NCBI RefSeq assembly: GCF_001687665.2 | Contig: NZ_CP016543.2 | Span: 2,976,001-3,040,000, forward strand | Length of the DNA stretch: 64,000 bases | Source: Planococcus donghaensis | GTDB taxonomy: Bacteria; Bacillota; Bacilli; Bacillales_A; Planococcaceae | Direction: 5' to 3' | Shown: positions 24,928 to 33,076 of the stretch, one piece after another | Position numbering within the stretch: position 1 is the stretch's first letter | Layout: each line of letters opens with the position of its first letter | The notes under the pieces: generated by a model | Told to the model about the DNA's origin: nothing | Database searches by the model: none | The model's input: the letters and a program-made list of their open reading frames with translations, nothing else | Program-made: the position numbers and the translations under genes

Positions 24928-24950
24928 CAACCTTAACCAAACCTTAAAAA
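24928..24950 (-). promoter_or_regulatory. TTAAGGTT direct-repeat operator, lipoprotein side
   Basis: On the minus strand this reads TTAAGGTTTGGTTAAGGTTG preceded by TTT. The two TTAAGGTT half-sites start 11 bp apart, the geometry bound by OmpR/PhoB-family regulators. The same block lies at 27622-27644 upstream of the VTC gene with one base changed. Confidence 0.7.
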
Positions 24951-24969
24951 AGCGAATCTATATAAAAAT

Positions 24970-24997
24970 TTGCAATTTCAAAACTTAGTCCTATAAT
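24970..24997 (+). promoter_or_regulatory. sigma-A promoter of the two-component operon
   Basis: TTGCAA (24970-24975) and TATAAT (24992-24997) are 16 bp apart, about 35 bp before the response regulator start. Confidence 0.6.
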
Positions 24998-25033
24998 CAA
25001 CTTATTCTTAAAATTCCTGAAGGGGCGCTCAAA

Positions 25034-25720
25034 ATGAAATTATTAATCATAGAAGATGATCAGCATCTCTCAGATACAATTAAAGAAACAACACAAGATA
25101 TGTTCCATACACAACAAGCTTTTGACGGCGAAGAAGGTTTGTTTTTAGCCGAACAAAATATTTTTGACTGCATCATTTTGGACATTATGCTTCCCTACTT
25201 AAATGGCTATGAAGTGTTAAAAAAACTAAGAAGCCAAAATATTACGACTCCTGTCATTATGTTGACCGCTAAAGATGGCATCGGGGATAAGATTCAAGGA
25301 TTTAAAGCAGGGGCTGACGATTATTTAGCAAAACCTTTCCACCGGGAAGAGTTACTTTTGCGTCTTGAAGCCATTGTTAGAAGATCCGGTGGCGAACTCA
25401 AGCAAAACACACTGTCTTTTAAAGAACTGAAGTTGAACATCAAAAACAAAACCGCTCAACTTGGTGAAGAAACGGTCAAACTAAACGGCAAGCAATTTGA
25501 TTTACTCGAGTATTTAGTGAACAACAAAAATATTATTTTGACGAAAGAACAGATTTTCGACCGTATTTGGGGATTTGAATCCGATACTTCGACAACTGTG
25601 GTTGAAGTATACGCCAGCAACTTGCGAAAAACACTTAAGAAATTCAACTACGACCAATATATTAAGACTTTCCGCGGCTTAGGCTATATGTTGTCAGATG
25701 CAGGTGAACAAGATGAATAG
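25034..25720 (+). CDS. OmpR-family response regulator
   Basis: DNA-binding regulator of 228 residues. The receiver domain (1-118) has the acidic pocket IIEDD, the phosphoacceptor Asp50 in CIILDIMLPY, the MLTAKD Thr/Ala region and Lys in YLAKPF. The winged helix (about 128-225) ends in ...VYASNLRKTLKKF and GLGYML, as usual. The last eight bases overlap the kinase start. Its probable targets are the TTAAGGTT sites at 24928 and 27622 that control the lipoprotein and VTC-DUF4956 units on either side; this is inference from repeat geometry and location. Confidence 0.9.
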   Translation: MKLLIIEDDQHLSDTIKETTQDMFHTQQAFDGEEGLFLAEQNIFDCIILDIMLPYLNGYEVLKKLRSQNITTPVIMLTAKDGIGDKIQGFKAGADDYLAKPFHREELLLRLEAIVRRSGGELKQNTLSFKELKLNIKNKTAQLGEETVKLNGKQFDLLEYLVNNKNIILTKEQIFDRIWGFESDTSTTVVEVYASNLRKTLKKFNYDQYIKTFRGLGYMLSDAGEQDE

Positions 25721-26990
25721 GCAACCCATTTTTCGCAAGCAGCAATTACGTTTTATGATTTTGAATTTGATTGCTTTTAGCATCATTTTCACTATTTTTG
25801 GGGTAATCATTTTTCAACAAGTCCAAAATACACTTTTTTTAAAAACCGATGATGACTTGCTTCAAGCAAAAGAATTCGTTTTAAGCGAAGACTTTACAAC
25901 TATCCGTTCACCTTTAGAGAATGGTCCAGAACTTGGTCCTCCCGGCGGCATTAACCCACGAATTATCGTACTTAATTGGAATGCCGCAGGCGACATCGTC
26001 AACGAAGACCAGATCGGAACGTGGCTTTATGAGAGTTTCTCTCAAGAATCCATATTGAATATCGAAAATCTCAACACCATTACAAATTTATCCGTTGACG
26101 CTGAATATACGTATCGTTCACTACTTATCGAAAACGACACAGCGGACGGGGAAATCGCCTATACGCAGCTATTGATCAATATTGATGGTGAGCAGACGAT
26201 TCTTGATAATTTTGGTCAATTGTTAATTATTTGTTCATTGATTTTCATTGTTTTATCGATTTCTGCTAGTTACATTTTGTCTAAAAAAATGATGGAGCCG
26301 ATCATTAAATCATGGAACAAACAGGCAGAGTTTGTTGAAAATGCCTCTCATGAATTGCGAACACCTTTAACCATCATCCAAAACAAATTAGAGCTTTTAC
26401 TAATGGAACCGCAACAAAAAATCATTCAGAAATTCGAAAATATTGCACTTAGCCTATCGGAAACGAGACGCTTGTCTAAATTGACATCTGACTTACTAAC
26501 TTTAGCGAGAGCTGATTCTGCTGAAATCCAGCTTGATAAACACCCTCTTCATGTCGACGAATTTATCGAACGCGTGAGTGTGCCTTATATCGAAATTGCC
26601 GAATCGCAAAACAAAACTTTGCAACTCGATTTACATTGCAAGACAGAAATTCAAGCAGATGAAGTACGCCTCCATCAATTGCTCGTTATTTTATTGGATA
26701 ACGCGCTGAAGTATACAGATGAAGAAGAACATATTTCTGTCAAAACCTATACAGAAGACCAAAAAGCAGTGATAGAAATAAGAGACACCGGCCGTGGCAT
26801 TCAAAAAGAAAACCTTCCATATATTTTCGACCGTTTTTACCGGGAAGATAAAGCCCGGTCGAGAGAAAATGGCGGCATCGGTCTTGGCTTATCAATTGCC
26901 CAGTGGATTGTTACTCATCACGGCGGTACCATCACCGCCTCTCAGAACGGACAAGCCGGTACGCTATTTAAAGTGAAATTGCCGCAATAA
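25713..26990 (+). CDS. sensor histidine kinase
   Basis: Membrane sensor of 425 residues. Two helices (about 12-35 and 168-190) bracket an extracytoplasmic sensor of about 130 residues with no named domain. HisKA follows with the phosphorylated His in ENASHELRTPLTII, then the ATPase domain with N box LVILLDNALKYTD, G1 box IRDTGRGI and G2 box GGIGLGLSIAQWI. The ATG at 25713 overlaps the response regulator stop and has AGGTGA ahead. Its input signal is not predictable. It is followed by an imperfect hairpin at 26992 and 690 bp of repeats before the VTC gene. Confidence 0.9.
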   Translation: MNRQPIFRKQQLRFMILNLIAFSIIFTIFGVIIFQQVQNTLFLKTDDDLLQAKEFVLSEDFTTIRSPLENGPELGPPGGINPRIIVLNWNAAGDIVNEDQIGTWLYESFSQESILNIENLNTITNLSVDAEYTYRSLLIENDTADGEIAYTQLLINIDGEQTILDNFGQLLIICSLIFIVLSISASYILSKKMMEPIIKSWNKQAEFVENASHELRTPLTIIQNKLELLLMEPQQKIIQKFENIALSLSETRRLSKLTSDLLTLARADSAEIQLDKHPLHVDEFIERVSVPYIEIAESQNKTLQLDLHCKTEIQADEVRLHQLLVILLDNALKYTDEEEHISVKTYTEDQKAVIEIRDTGRGIQKENLPYIFDRFYREDKARSRENGGIGLGLSIAQWIVTHHGGTITASQNGQAGTLFKVKLPQ

Positions 26991-26991
26991 C

Positions 26992-27010
26992 ACCCGTATA
27001 GTTTGCGGGT
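26992..27010 (+). terminator. weak hairpin after the kinase gene, degenerate copy of the hairpin at 27583
   Basis: ACCCG / CGGGT (26992-26996, 27006-27010) with the inner sequence TATAGTTTG. The stronger hairpin at 27583-27609 has nearly the same sequence, as though one terminator was duplicated around the inserted repeats. Confidence 0.4.
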
Positions 27011-27060
27011 TTCAGACTGTAGAAAAAGTCTTATTAAACTGAATAGTAATGTATAATTTC

Positions 27061-27249
27061 CAACTGGGCTGGCCACTTCGCTTTCCGTGGGCTCAGCTTC
27101 AGCCTCCTCGTCACTGAAAACCCATGCTCCTGCATCGCTGCGCTAGCTTCGTCGCAAAAGCTTGTCCTCGCAGGCTTCGGCCAATGCTATTCCTGCGGGG
27201 TCTTCAGCTTTCGCTGTCCCACAGGAGTCTTCGTGGACCAGCCCAGTTG
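27061..27249. repeat. MITE-like dispersed repeat element A
   Basis: The ends are inverted repeats, CAACTGGGCTGG (27061-27072) and CCAGCCCAGTTG (27238-27249). The interior contains the phrase CTCCTGCATCGCTGCGCTAG that is also in element B. Motifs like GCCTCCTCGTC and CCTGCGGGGTCTTC belong to a family of intergenic repeats I know from Bacillaceae and Planococcaceae genomes. No open frame of interest. Confidence 0.75.
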
Positions 27250-27337
27250 AAGGCTTCTTGCTGCAAACAAAGTGAGATTCTATAGTGCGCTTTACCGTAT
27301 AAATAACGTGTTAAAAGATTTTTCCCTACTCACTCTA

Positions 27338-27537
27338 GGATTCGGAGCACCTAGTGGCGAAGGGCAAAGATATGCTCCTGCATCGCTGCGCTAGCTTCGT
27401 CGCAAAGCCACTGCCCGAACTCCCTTCGGTCACTGACTTTCCAGCGGAAAAACGAAGTGATGAGACCCCGCAGGAGCTTGCGACGAGGAGGCTCAGCGCG
27501 GAGTCCGCGGAAAGCGTCCACTAGGTGTGGAGAATCC
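27338..27537. repeat. MITE-like dispersed repeat element B
   Basis: GGATTCGGAGCACCTAGTGG (27338-27357) is an imperfect inverted copy of 27518-27537. The element includes the same CTCCTGCATCGCTGCGCTAG block as element A in the same orientation and, in inverse orientation, GAGACCCCGCAGGAGCTTGC and GACGAGGAGGCTCAGCG. The interval 26991-27679 holds only elements A and B, two hairpins and the VTC operator. Confidence 0.75.
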
Positions 27538-27582
27538 CATATGCATACAAAAAATGAGTAAATATTCTTTTGTCTTCAAGCT

Positions 27583-27609
27583 AAACCCGCATATATTTGC
27601 GGGTTTTTT
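27583..27609 (+). terminator. intrinsic terminator
   Basis: AAACCCGCA / TGCGGGTTT stem (27583-27591, 27598-27604ff) followed by six T residues. It probably was the original terminator of the kinase operon before the repeats arrived. Confidence 0.75.
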
Positions 27610-27621
27610 GTTTGTTTAAAA

Positions 27622-27644
27622 TTTTTAAGGTTTGTTTAAGGTTG
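27622..27644 (+). promoter_or_regulatory. TTAAGGTT direct-repeat operator, VTC side
   Basis: TTAAGGTTTGTTTAAGGTTG (27625-27644) preceded by TTT differs by one base from the site at 24928-24950. Half-sites are 11 bp apart. A further TAAGGTTAAC half-site follows at 27656-27665. It is 35 bp before the VTC start. Confidence 0.7.
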
Positions 27645-27679
27645 CCCGTCAATAATAAGGTTAACAAAAGGAGTGAGTG

Positions 27680-28381
27680 ATGATGAAAGCACAAAGTTTG
27701 AACGGCATACAAGGTCGCAGAGAAATTAAACATGAAATGACCAAAATGGATTGCTACTTGCTACGAAACAAGTTAAAACACTATATGGAAATTGATCCTC
27801 ATGCTAAAGAAAATGGAACGTATTCTATCCGAAGCGTTTATTTCGATAACTTTGATAACAAAGTGATGAACCAGAAAAAAGAAGGACTTTTCGAGCGGGA
27901 TAAGTTTCGAGTTCGACTATATGATTCAAATGTTACCCTTCTCAATTTGGAGAAAAAAAGCAAACGCAACAATCTTACTTATAAGCAAAAATGTTCAATC
28001 ACAGCTGCAGAATACGAAAAAATACGAACGGGCGACATAAACTGGATGGAAACCGATGCCCGTACACTCATGCAAGATTTGTATTGGCAAATGACGATGC
28101 TGCAGCTTAAACCACTTACAGTTGTTGACTATGAACGGGAAGTATTTATCTACAAACACGGCAATGTGCGAGTCACTTTTGACAGCTCGATTAGAACGAG
28201 CCTACGAAACAATGATGTTTTAAATCCACATATTGCAATGGTTGATACGGAACCGGATGTCGTGATATTGGAAGTGAAATACGATGAATTTCTACCGAAT
28301 GTCATCAAGCAATTGCTGCAAGTTAGCGATATGCGAGCTGGGGCTTATTCAAAATACCAAATCAGCCGGATGTACGGTTGA
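27680..28381 (+). CDS. VTC-domain polyphosphate polymerase-like protein
   Basis: Protein of 233 residues filling one VTC tunnel domain, related to yeast Vtc4, which makes polyphosphate from ATP. Conserved basic and acidic tunnel residues are present: REIKHEM near the start, SIRSVYFDN, RDKFRVRLYD, LEKKSKRNN, VRVTFDSSIRTS and VVILEVKYDEFLPN. There is no membrane segment, so a membrane partner is expected; the DUF4956 protein 40 bases downstream is the obvious one. GGAG lies six and nine bases before ATG codons at 27680 and 27683; a GTG at 27677 is too close. Bacterial VTC genes are often found with DUF4956 and CotH genes. Activity is inferred. Confidence 0.85.
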   Translation: MMKAQSLNGIQGRREIKHEMTKMDCYLLRNKLKHYMEIDPHAKENGTYSIRSVYFDNFDNKVMNQKKEGLFERDKFRVRLYDSNVTLLNLEKKSKRNNLTYKQKCSITAAEYEKIRTGDINWMETDARTLMQDLYWQMTMLQLKPLTVVDYEREVFIYKHGNVRVTFDSSIRTSLRNNDVLNPHIAMVDTEPDVVILEVKYDEFLPNVIKQLLQVSDMRAGAYSKYQISRMYG

Positions 28382-28421
28382 TTGTCACATTAGTTTATAA
28401 AACATACTGGAGGAATAAAAA

Positions 28422-29108
28422 ATGGAAAGTATTAATTTCAGCGACATCTTCAAATCAAGCTTTTTGGAAAACACGAATAGTAGCTTTTCCCTTATTGATT
28501 CACTAATTGGCTTGGTGGTAGCATTTGCCATCGGGTTGTTCATTTATATGATTTACAAAAAAACGTTTTCTGGGGTCATTTATTCCCATAGCTTTAACAT
28601 CTCTTTAATTGTTATGGCGATGGCTACTGCATTAATCATTATTGGGATTTCCACCAACGTTTTGTTATCACTCGGAATGGTCGGCGCATTATCGATTGTT
28701 CGCTTTCGAACACCTATTAAAGATCCGATGGACTTGGTTTATCTATTTTGGACAATCATTTCAGGAATTCTGTGCGGCGCAGGATTTATTTTACTAGCCA
28801 TTGTCGGGGCACTTTTGATTGGTCTTGTATTGATTGTTTTCGTTAATAAAATCAAAATCGAAAATCCTTATTTGCTGATTGTTAAATATAGCGATAACCA
28901 AATCGAAAACCCTCTCGACAAACTGCTTTCAGCAAGTGTTAAAAAGCATTTGATCAAATCAAAATCTGTTTCATATGATAATGACTACGAAGTGACGTAT
29001 GAAGTGCGTGTTAAAGATACGGATATGGGTTTCATCAACCACATTTCTGAAATGGTCAGTGTGAAATCTGCTATTATGTTGAGCTATGATGGGAACTTTA
29101 CTGCTTAA
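28422..29108 (+). CDS. DUF4956 membrane protein
   Basis: Membrane protein of 228 residues with four or five helices (about 25-45, 58-80, 82-90, 105-125, 128-148) followed by a cytoplasmic domain of about 80 residues. The family signature SLGMVGALSIVRFRTPIKDP and DLVYLFWT is complete. DUF4956 genes commonly accompany VTC genes, and a role in anchoring the polymerase or moving its product across the membrane is plausible but not shown. GGAGG precedes the ATG. It ends the operon before a very strong terminator. Confidence 0.85.
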   Translation: MESINFSDIFKSSFLENTNSSFSLIDSLIGLVVAFAIGLFIYMIYKKTFSGVIYSHSFNISLIVMAMATALIIIGISTNVLLSLGMVGALSIVRFRTPIKDPMDLVYLFWTIISGILCGAGFILLAIVGALLIGLVLIVFVNKIKIENPYLLIVKYSDNQIENPLDKLLSASVKKHLIKSKSVSYDNDYEVTYEVRVKDTDMGFINHISEMVSVKSAIMLSYDGNFTA

Positions 29109-29122
29109 TAAACTATATTCAA

Positions 29123-29168
29123 AAAAGCGTATGCGTCTGTCAGTTTACTGACAGACGCATACGCTTTT
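29123..29168. terminator. strong bidirectional terminator
   Basis: A perfect 22-bp inverted repeat (29123-29144 with 29147-29168, core GCGTATGCGTCTGTCAGT) and 2-base centre between the DUF4956 gene and the convergent moaB. Confidence 0.9.
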
Positions 29169-29186
29169 ATTTGTTGTACGATATGC

Positions 29187-29687
29187 TCAATGTTTCGTTA
29201 ATTCCGAATAAATATGCTGAATCTCTGGCAAAATCAATCGCTCCATTGCTAGCTTTATAGCGCCGCGCGACCCCGGTAAAACAAAAATGGCTTTATCATG
29301 AGCTACTCCCGCTGTCGCTCGGCTGAGAAGCGCCTTGGTTCCGACATCTTCAGTGAAGCTAACGTAACGGAAGAGTTCTCCGAATCCTGTTATTTCTTTT
29401 TCAAACAGTGGCTGGACAGCTTCTAAAGTGACATCGCGTTTCGCGATTCCCGTTCCACCTGTGGTAATAATCGCATCTATATCCCCCTGCCCCAACCAGT
29501 CAGAAATCGTTAGTTGAATAATCGTAACGTCGTCCGGAACTATCGCATAATCACTAACTATGAACTTATGATCTTTAGCCATCTTCTGTATTAGCTGACC
29601 CCCAGTATCCGTTTCTTCTGTCCGGGTGTCACTAACAGTTAACACCGCAATGCGTACTTGATGATCTGTATGAAACGTTTCCGACAT
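29187..29687 (-). CDS. moaB: molybdenum cofactor biosynthesis protein MoaB
   Basis: MoaB/Mog-type protein of 166 residues that adenylylates molybdopterin before metal insertion. The family core TTGGTGIAKRDVT and the LPGSRGAIKLAMERLILPE segment are present, as is TVSDTRTEETDTGG near the N-terminus. AAAGGGG precedes the ATG. It is the last gene of the modABC-moeB-moaB operon, 18 bases after moeB. Confidence 0.93.
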   Translation of the reverse strand: MSETFHTDHQVRIAVLTVSDTRTEETDTGGQLIQKMAKDHKFIVSDYAIVPDDVTIIQLTISDWLGQGDIDAIITTGGTGIAKRDVTLEAVQPLFEKEITGFGELFRYVSFTEDVGTKALLSRATAGVAHDKAIFVLPGSRGAIKLAMERLILPEIQHIYSELTKH

Positions 29688-29705
29688 ACACTCGCCCCTT
29701 TCTGA

Positions 29706-30737
29706 CTAGCCAAATACTTGGTGATATAATTTGCGACCTTCTGCTAGATTGTGAACGCCATGAATTAGCAAGCGACCGTTTCCGAACAATACCATACGAT
29801 GATTGAAAACTTTCAGTTCAACAAAATAAGGTGTTCTTTTCACACTAGCTTCTAATCGTTTCCCGACCCTTTCAGCGTCATCTAACGTAATCGGACGGTT
29901 CGCATCAGGCAAAATTTGCACAGCATCACGTCCACATAAAACCGCATAAGAACTTGCGGCTGTTTCATTAAGTGACGGAAATACCGCCTCTTCTCCGCAC
30001 GTTTTACAGTTAGGATCTTTAATGCGCGAAACCCCAATATCCATTTGACTATTGTCCCATAAATTGAAATGATGAATTTTTTTACGCATTGCCTCTCGGT
30101 TGCCACTTAACCATTTTAAAGCTTCTGTGCATTGAAGCGCAGCTGTCACTTGAACAGCTGGTGAGATAATGCCCACCGTATCACATGTTTCGTTGATGGC
30201 AGGAAGAACCGGGATTAAGCAACGAAAGCATGAGCTTTCTCCCGGTACAAATGGAAACACGACTCCTGAACTGCCCACGCAAGCACCATATATCCAAGGC
30301 ACGCCAAATTTCACAGAAGCATCGTTGATCAACAAACGCGTTTCAAAATTATCCGTCGCATCCAATATCAAATCACTGACTGCTGCTAATTTTTCCATAC
30401 CGGTTGCATCGAGATGTTCTAAATACGTAAATAACTGCAAGTCGCTACGGATGGCTTTTAGTCTTTGCTCAGCCGCTGCCACTTTTGGCATCATGTGACG
30501 CGCATCTTCTTCCGTGAATAATTGCTGACGCTGCAAATTGGATCTTTCTACGTAATCGCGATCAACTAAATGAATCGTCCCAATACCCGCTCGTGTTAAA
30601 GTTTCTGCAATCGCTGAACCTAAAGCTCCGCAACCAACAATGGTAACGGTTGCACGTGATAAGTGTTGTTGGCCCGACTCCCCAAGCGGTTTGAATAAGA
30701 CTTGTCTTGAATAACGTTCATCCACTGTGATTCCCAC
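29706..30737 (-). CDS. moeB: MoeB/ThiF-type sulphur-carrier adenylyltransferase
   Basis: E1-like enzyme of 343 residues that adenylylates the C-terminus of MoaD (or ThiS). The nucleotide-binding loop is VGCGALGSAIAETL, with the conserved Arg/Asn segment DRDYVERSNLQRQQLF and LDATDNFETR. Two CxxC pairs (CFRC and CKTC) bind structural zinc. A short C-terminal extension (about 270-343) resembles a degenerate rhodanese or ubiquitin-like tail and lacks an active Cys. A GTG at 30737 or one at 30725 could start it; homologues begin close to DERYSRQ, which favours the latter. Both have only weak ribosome binding sites. Confidence 0.88.
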   Translation of the reverse strand: MGITVDERYSRQVLFKPLGESGQQHLSRATVTIVGCGALGSAIAETLTRAGIGTIHLVDRDYVERSNLQRQQLFTEEDARHMMPKVAAAEQRLKAIRSDLQLFTYLEHLDATGMEKLAAVSDLILDATDNFETRLLINDASVKFGVPWIYGACVGSSGVVFPFVPGESSCFRCLIPVLPAINETCDTVGIISPAVQVTAALQCTEALKWLSGNREAMRKKIHHFNLWDNSQMDIGVSRIKDPNCKTCGEEAVFPSLNETAASSYAVLCGRDAVQILPDANRPITLDDAERVGKRLEASVKRTPYFVELKVFNHRMVLFGNGRLLIHGVHNLAEGRKLYHQVFG

Positions 30738-30785
30738 TCTCTATCCGTTTAATCTTTCAAACGATTTTATCTACCCTCAGAATTA

Positions 30786-31424
30786 TTAGCGTGTAGCTTC
30801 TTCGGTCATCTGCCCTTTTTCAATTCTCATAATACGATCCGCTAATTTTTCAGCATCCGCAATGCGATGTGTCACGAAAATAATTGGAATTTGCCACTGT
30901 TCGTGGATCCGCAACAGTTCATTTTGACACCGATCACGATTGGCATCATCCAATGCTGAAAAAGGTTCATCTAACAATAAAATATCGGGTTGCGCTGCTA
31001 ACGAACGAGTCAAGGCAACACGTTGCTTTTCACCACCTGAAATTTGATGTGGGTATTTGCCCAACAAGCCCGTAATACCAAGAATTTTCGTTAATTCCGT
31101 AATATGTGCAATGTTGCTGCCCTTTGGCACTGCGTAAAGAATATTTTCTTCTGCGGTCAAGTGTGGAAATAGCGCATAATCTTGAAACAAATAACCCACT
31201 TTACGCTTTTGTATTTTTAATGGCTTTTGCTCTTCACTATAAAATATTCTACCATTTAATGAAATTTCACCAGCATCTGGGTGAACGATCCCTGCGATGC
31301 AGTTTAGTAACGTCGTCTTACCCGAACCCGAAGAGCCAACCAATGCCAGAATTTCTTTATCCAATCTAAATTGCATCGATAAACGAAAATGATCTAATTG
31401 TTTTTGAAAATCCACTTGCAGCAT
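30786..31424 (-). CDS. modC: molybdate ABC transporter ATP-binding protein
   Basis: ATPase of 212 residues that drives molybdate import with ModB. Walker A GSSGSGKTTLL (about 31-41), Q loop YLFQDYALFPHL, signature QISGGEKQRVAL, Walker B DILLLDEPFSALD and the H-loop FVTHR are all intact. The protein lacks the C-terminal molybdate-binding (MOP) domain of long ModC proteins, as is common in short Gram-positive forms. Its ATG is four bases after the modB stop, so translation is coupled. Confidence 0.9.
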   Translation of the reverse strand: MLQVDFQKQLDHFRLSMQFRLDKEILALVGSSGSGKTTLLNCIAGIVHPDAGEISLNGRIFYSEEQKPLKIQKRKVGYLFQDYALFPHLTAEENILYAVPKGSNIAHITELTKILGITGLLGKYPHQISGGEKQRVALTRSLAAQPDILLLDEPFSALDDANRDRCQNELLRIHEQWQIPIIFVTHRIADAEKLADRIMRIEKGQMTEEATR

Positions 31425-31428
31425 TTGC

Positions 31429-32112
31429 TCATTCCCTTCCGATTCGTATGGCGGTCTTTTTACGCCAATAGTTAACCCACGTAATGGCAGCTACTCCGAG
31501 TGACGACACAATCAATACCCAAAACAACGCTTTTTCCATATCGCCTGCTTCATAAGCAAAGTAAATAGCTAAAGGAATAGTTTCTGTAACCCCCGGAATA
31601 TAGCCGGCAATCATTAATGTCGCTCCAAACTCGCCGATACCACGAGCAAAAGCCAAGATTAATCCGGCCAAAATCCCCGACCAAGCAAGAGGGAACGTAA
31701 TGGTTCGAAAAATTCGCCATTCGGAAACGCCCATCGTTCGCGCTACGTTTTCCCAGCGTGGATCTACTTTTTCAAAAGCAGCTAAAACACTTTGATACAT
31801 GAGTGGCAACGACACAACAAACGAAGCAATTGCTGCACCAATCCATGTAAACACTACGCGAAAGCCAAACCACTGTTCAAGTAGAATTCCAAAAGGTCCA
31901 TTTACGCCGAACAAGACAATCAACCCAAAACCAATTACGGTTGGTGGCAATACTAAAGGCAATAGAATCAACGCTTCTAGAAAACTTTTACCAAAAAAAT
32001 CACGTCTTGTCATAAAGCGAGCCAGCGCAAGACTTACCACAAACACAAAAAAAGTAGAGATCACTGCGACTTTAAGAGATAACCAAAGCGGAGACAAGTC
32101 ATAAACAATCAT
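31429..32112 (-). CDS. modB: molybdate ABC transporter permease
   Basis: Permease of 227 residues with five or six helices. The EAA-type coupling loop that contacts ModC is seen around VARTMGVSEWRIFRTITFPL, and GIGEFGATLMIAG is the ModB signature. The ATG at 32112 overlaps the modA stop (ATGA), with GGAGAA ahead; the upstream extension inside modA is not coding for this protein. Confidence 0.93.
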   Translation of the reverse strand: MIVYDLSPLWLSLKVAVISTFFVFVVSLALARFMTRRDFFGKSFLEALILLPLVLPPTVIGFGLIVLFGVNGPFGILLEQWFGFRVVFTWIGAAIASFVVSLPLMYQSVLAAFEKVDPRWENVARTMGVSEWRIFRTITFPLAWSGILAGLILAFARGIGEFGATLMIAGYIPGVTETIPLAIYFAYEAGDMEKALFWVLIVSSLGVAAITWVNYWRKKTAIRIGRE

Positions 32113-32879
32113 GGTGTTTCTCCGGCTACGGGCATAAATCCGTATTCCTTGAGAATGGCTTGTCCTTCTGAGCTCGTGACAAATTCCCAAAAAGCAGTTG
32201 CTGCAGGTTGATTTTCTGAATCCGCGATGACTGCTCCTGGATAGATAATAGGTTTTGTCTGCCCTGGTACTTCAAGTGTCCCATTAATTTCCCGGGAAAT
32301 AACGGCATCTGATGAATAAATAATTCCGAGTTCTGCATTTCCGCTTTCCACATAAGTAACAACTTGACGAGCATCTTTCGCATAAATGAGACGATTACTA
32401 AGAGAATTCCATAAGTTGTCGTTTTCTAATGCTTTTTTTGAATAGGCACCAAGCGGAACACTATCCGGTTCACCTATCGCAATTTTCTTTTCTGTATTCA
32501 ATACAATTTCTTTAAAATTTGCCGTGGCTGAAAATTCTTCTAACGACGCCAAAACAAGCTGGTTTTCAGCAAACGGTTCGATGCTATCTGTATTTATTAA
32601 TTGTTGAGATTTGAGTAATTCCATATCTTGTTCACTCGCTGATAAAAACAAGTCGGCCGGTGCGCCTTGTTCAATTTGGCTTCTCAACTTACTAGATGAG
32701 CCATAATTGAAAGTTAGCTCAATATTCGGTTCTACTTCTTGAAATTGTTGTTCCATTTCTTTCATGACCTCTGTCAGACTAGATGCCGCCGAAACTAAAA
32801 CTTCTTCGGGATTTGCAGAATGATCGCTACAGCCGCTCATGAACAAAGTTAAACTTATTAGACCCAGCAATTTTTTCAT
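32109..32879 (-). CDS. modA: molybdate-binding lipoprotein
   Basis: Extracellular binding protein of 256 residues, attached through a lipobox (FMSGC, Cys17). Typical ModA segments are VSAASSLTEVMKEM, FNYGSSSKLRSQIEQGAPAD and the ligand-proximal DSVPLGAYSKKAL. First gene of the five-gene operon modA-modB-modC-moeB-moaB, which combines molybdate uptake with cofactor maturation. GAGGAG precedes the ATG. I saw no Moco riboswitch in the 197-bp divergent region shared with the oxidoreductase gene. Confidence 0.93.
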   Translation of the reverse strand: MKKLLGLISLTLFMSGCSDHSANPEEVLVSAASSLTEVMKEMEQQFQEVEPNIELTFNYGSSSKLRSQIEQGAPADLFLSASEQDMELLKSQQLINTDSIEPFAENQLVLASLEEFSATANFKEIVLNTEKKIAIGEPDSVPLGAYSKKALENDNLWNSLSNRLIYAKDARQVVTYVESGNAELGIIYSSDAVISREINGTLEVPGQTKPIIYPGAVIADSENQPAATAFWEFVTSSEGQAILKEYGFMPVAGETP

Positions 32880-33076
32880 TTAAAGGACTCCTCATGCATT
32901 AAAGTAGAGCTTAGCTATTCTAGTGAAGCTTCTGTGTACTTACAGTATAACTTCCGTCGCAGAGAAGCTGAATCATTTTCCAAACAAACTTTAGAAAGAA
33001 CACAGTCCCCGCTCTTTTTGGAGATATTTAGGTTAGAATAGAAAATAAGAATCGTATTTATACAGGAGGAATTGCA

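Noticed and set aside
24862-24930. N-terminal extension of the beta-helix lipoprotein to 24930
   Set aside because: The extension would bury the signal peptide and overlaps the shared operator; ATG 24861 has AAGGAG and a proper lipoprotein signal.
32880-33076. Molybdenum cofactor riboswitch before modA
   Set aside because: No conserved Moco RNA blocks could be found in the short divergent region.
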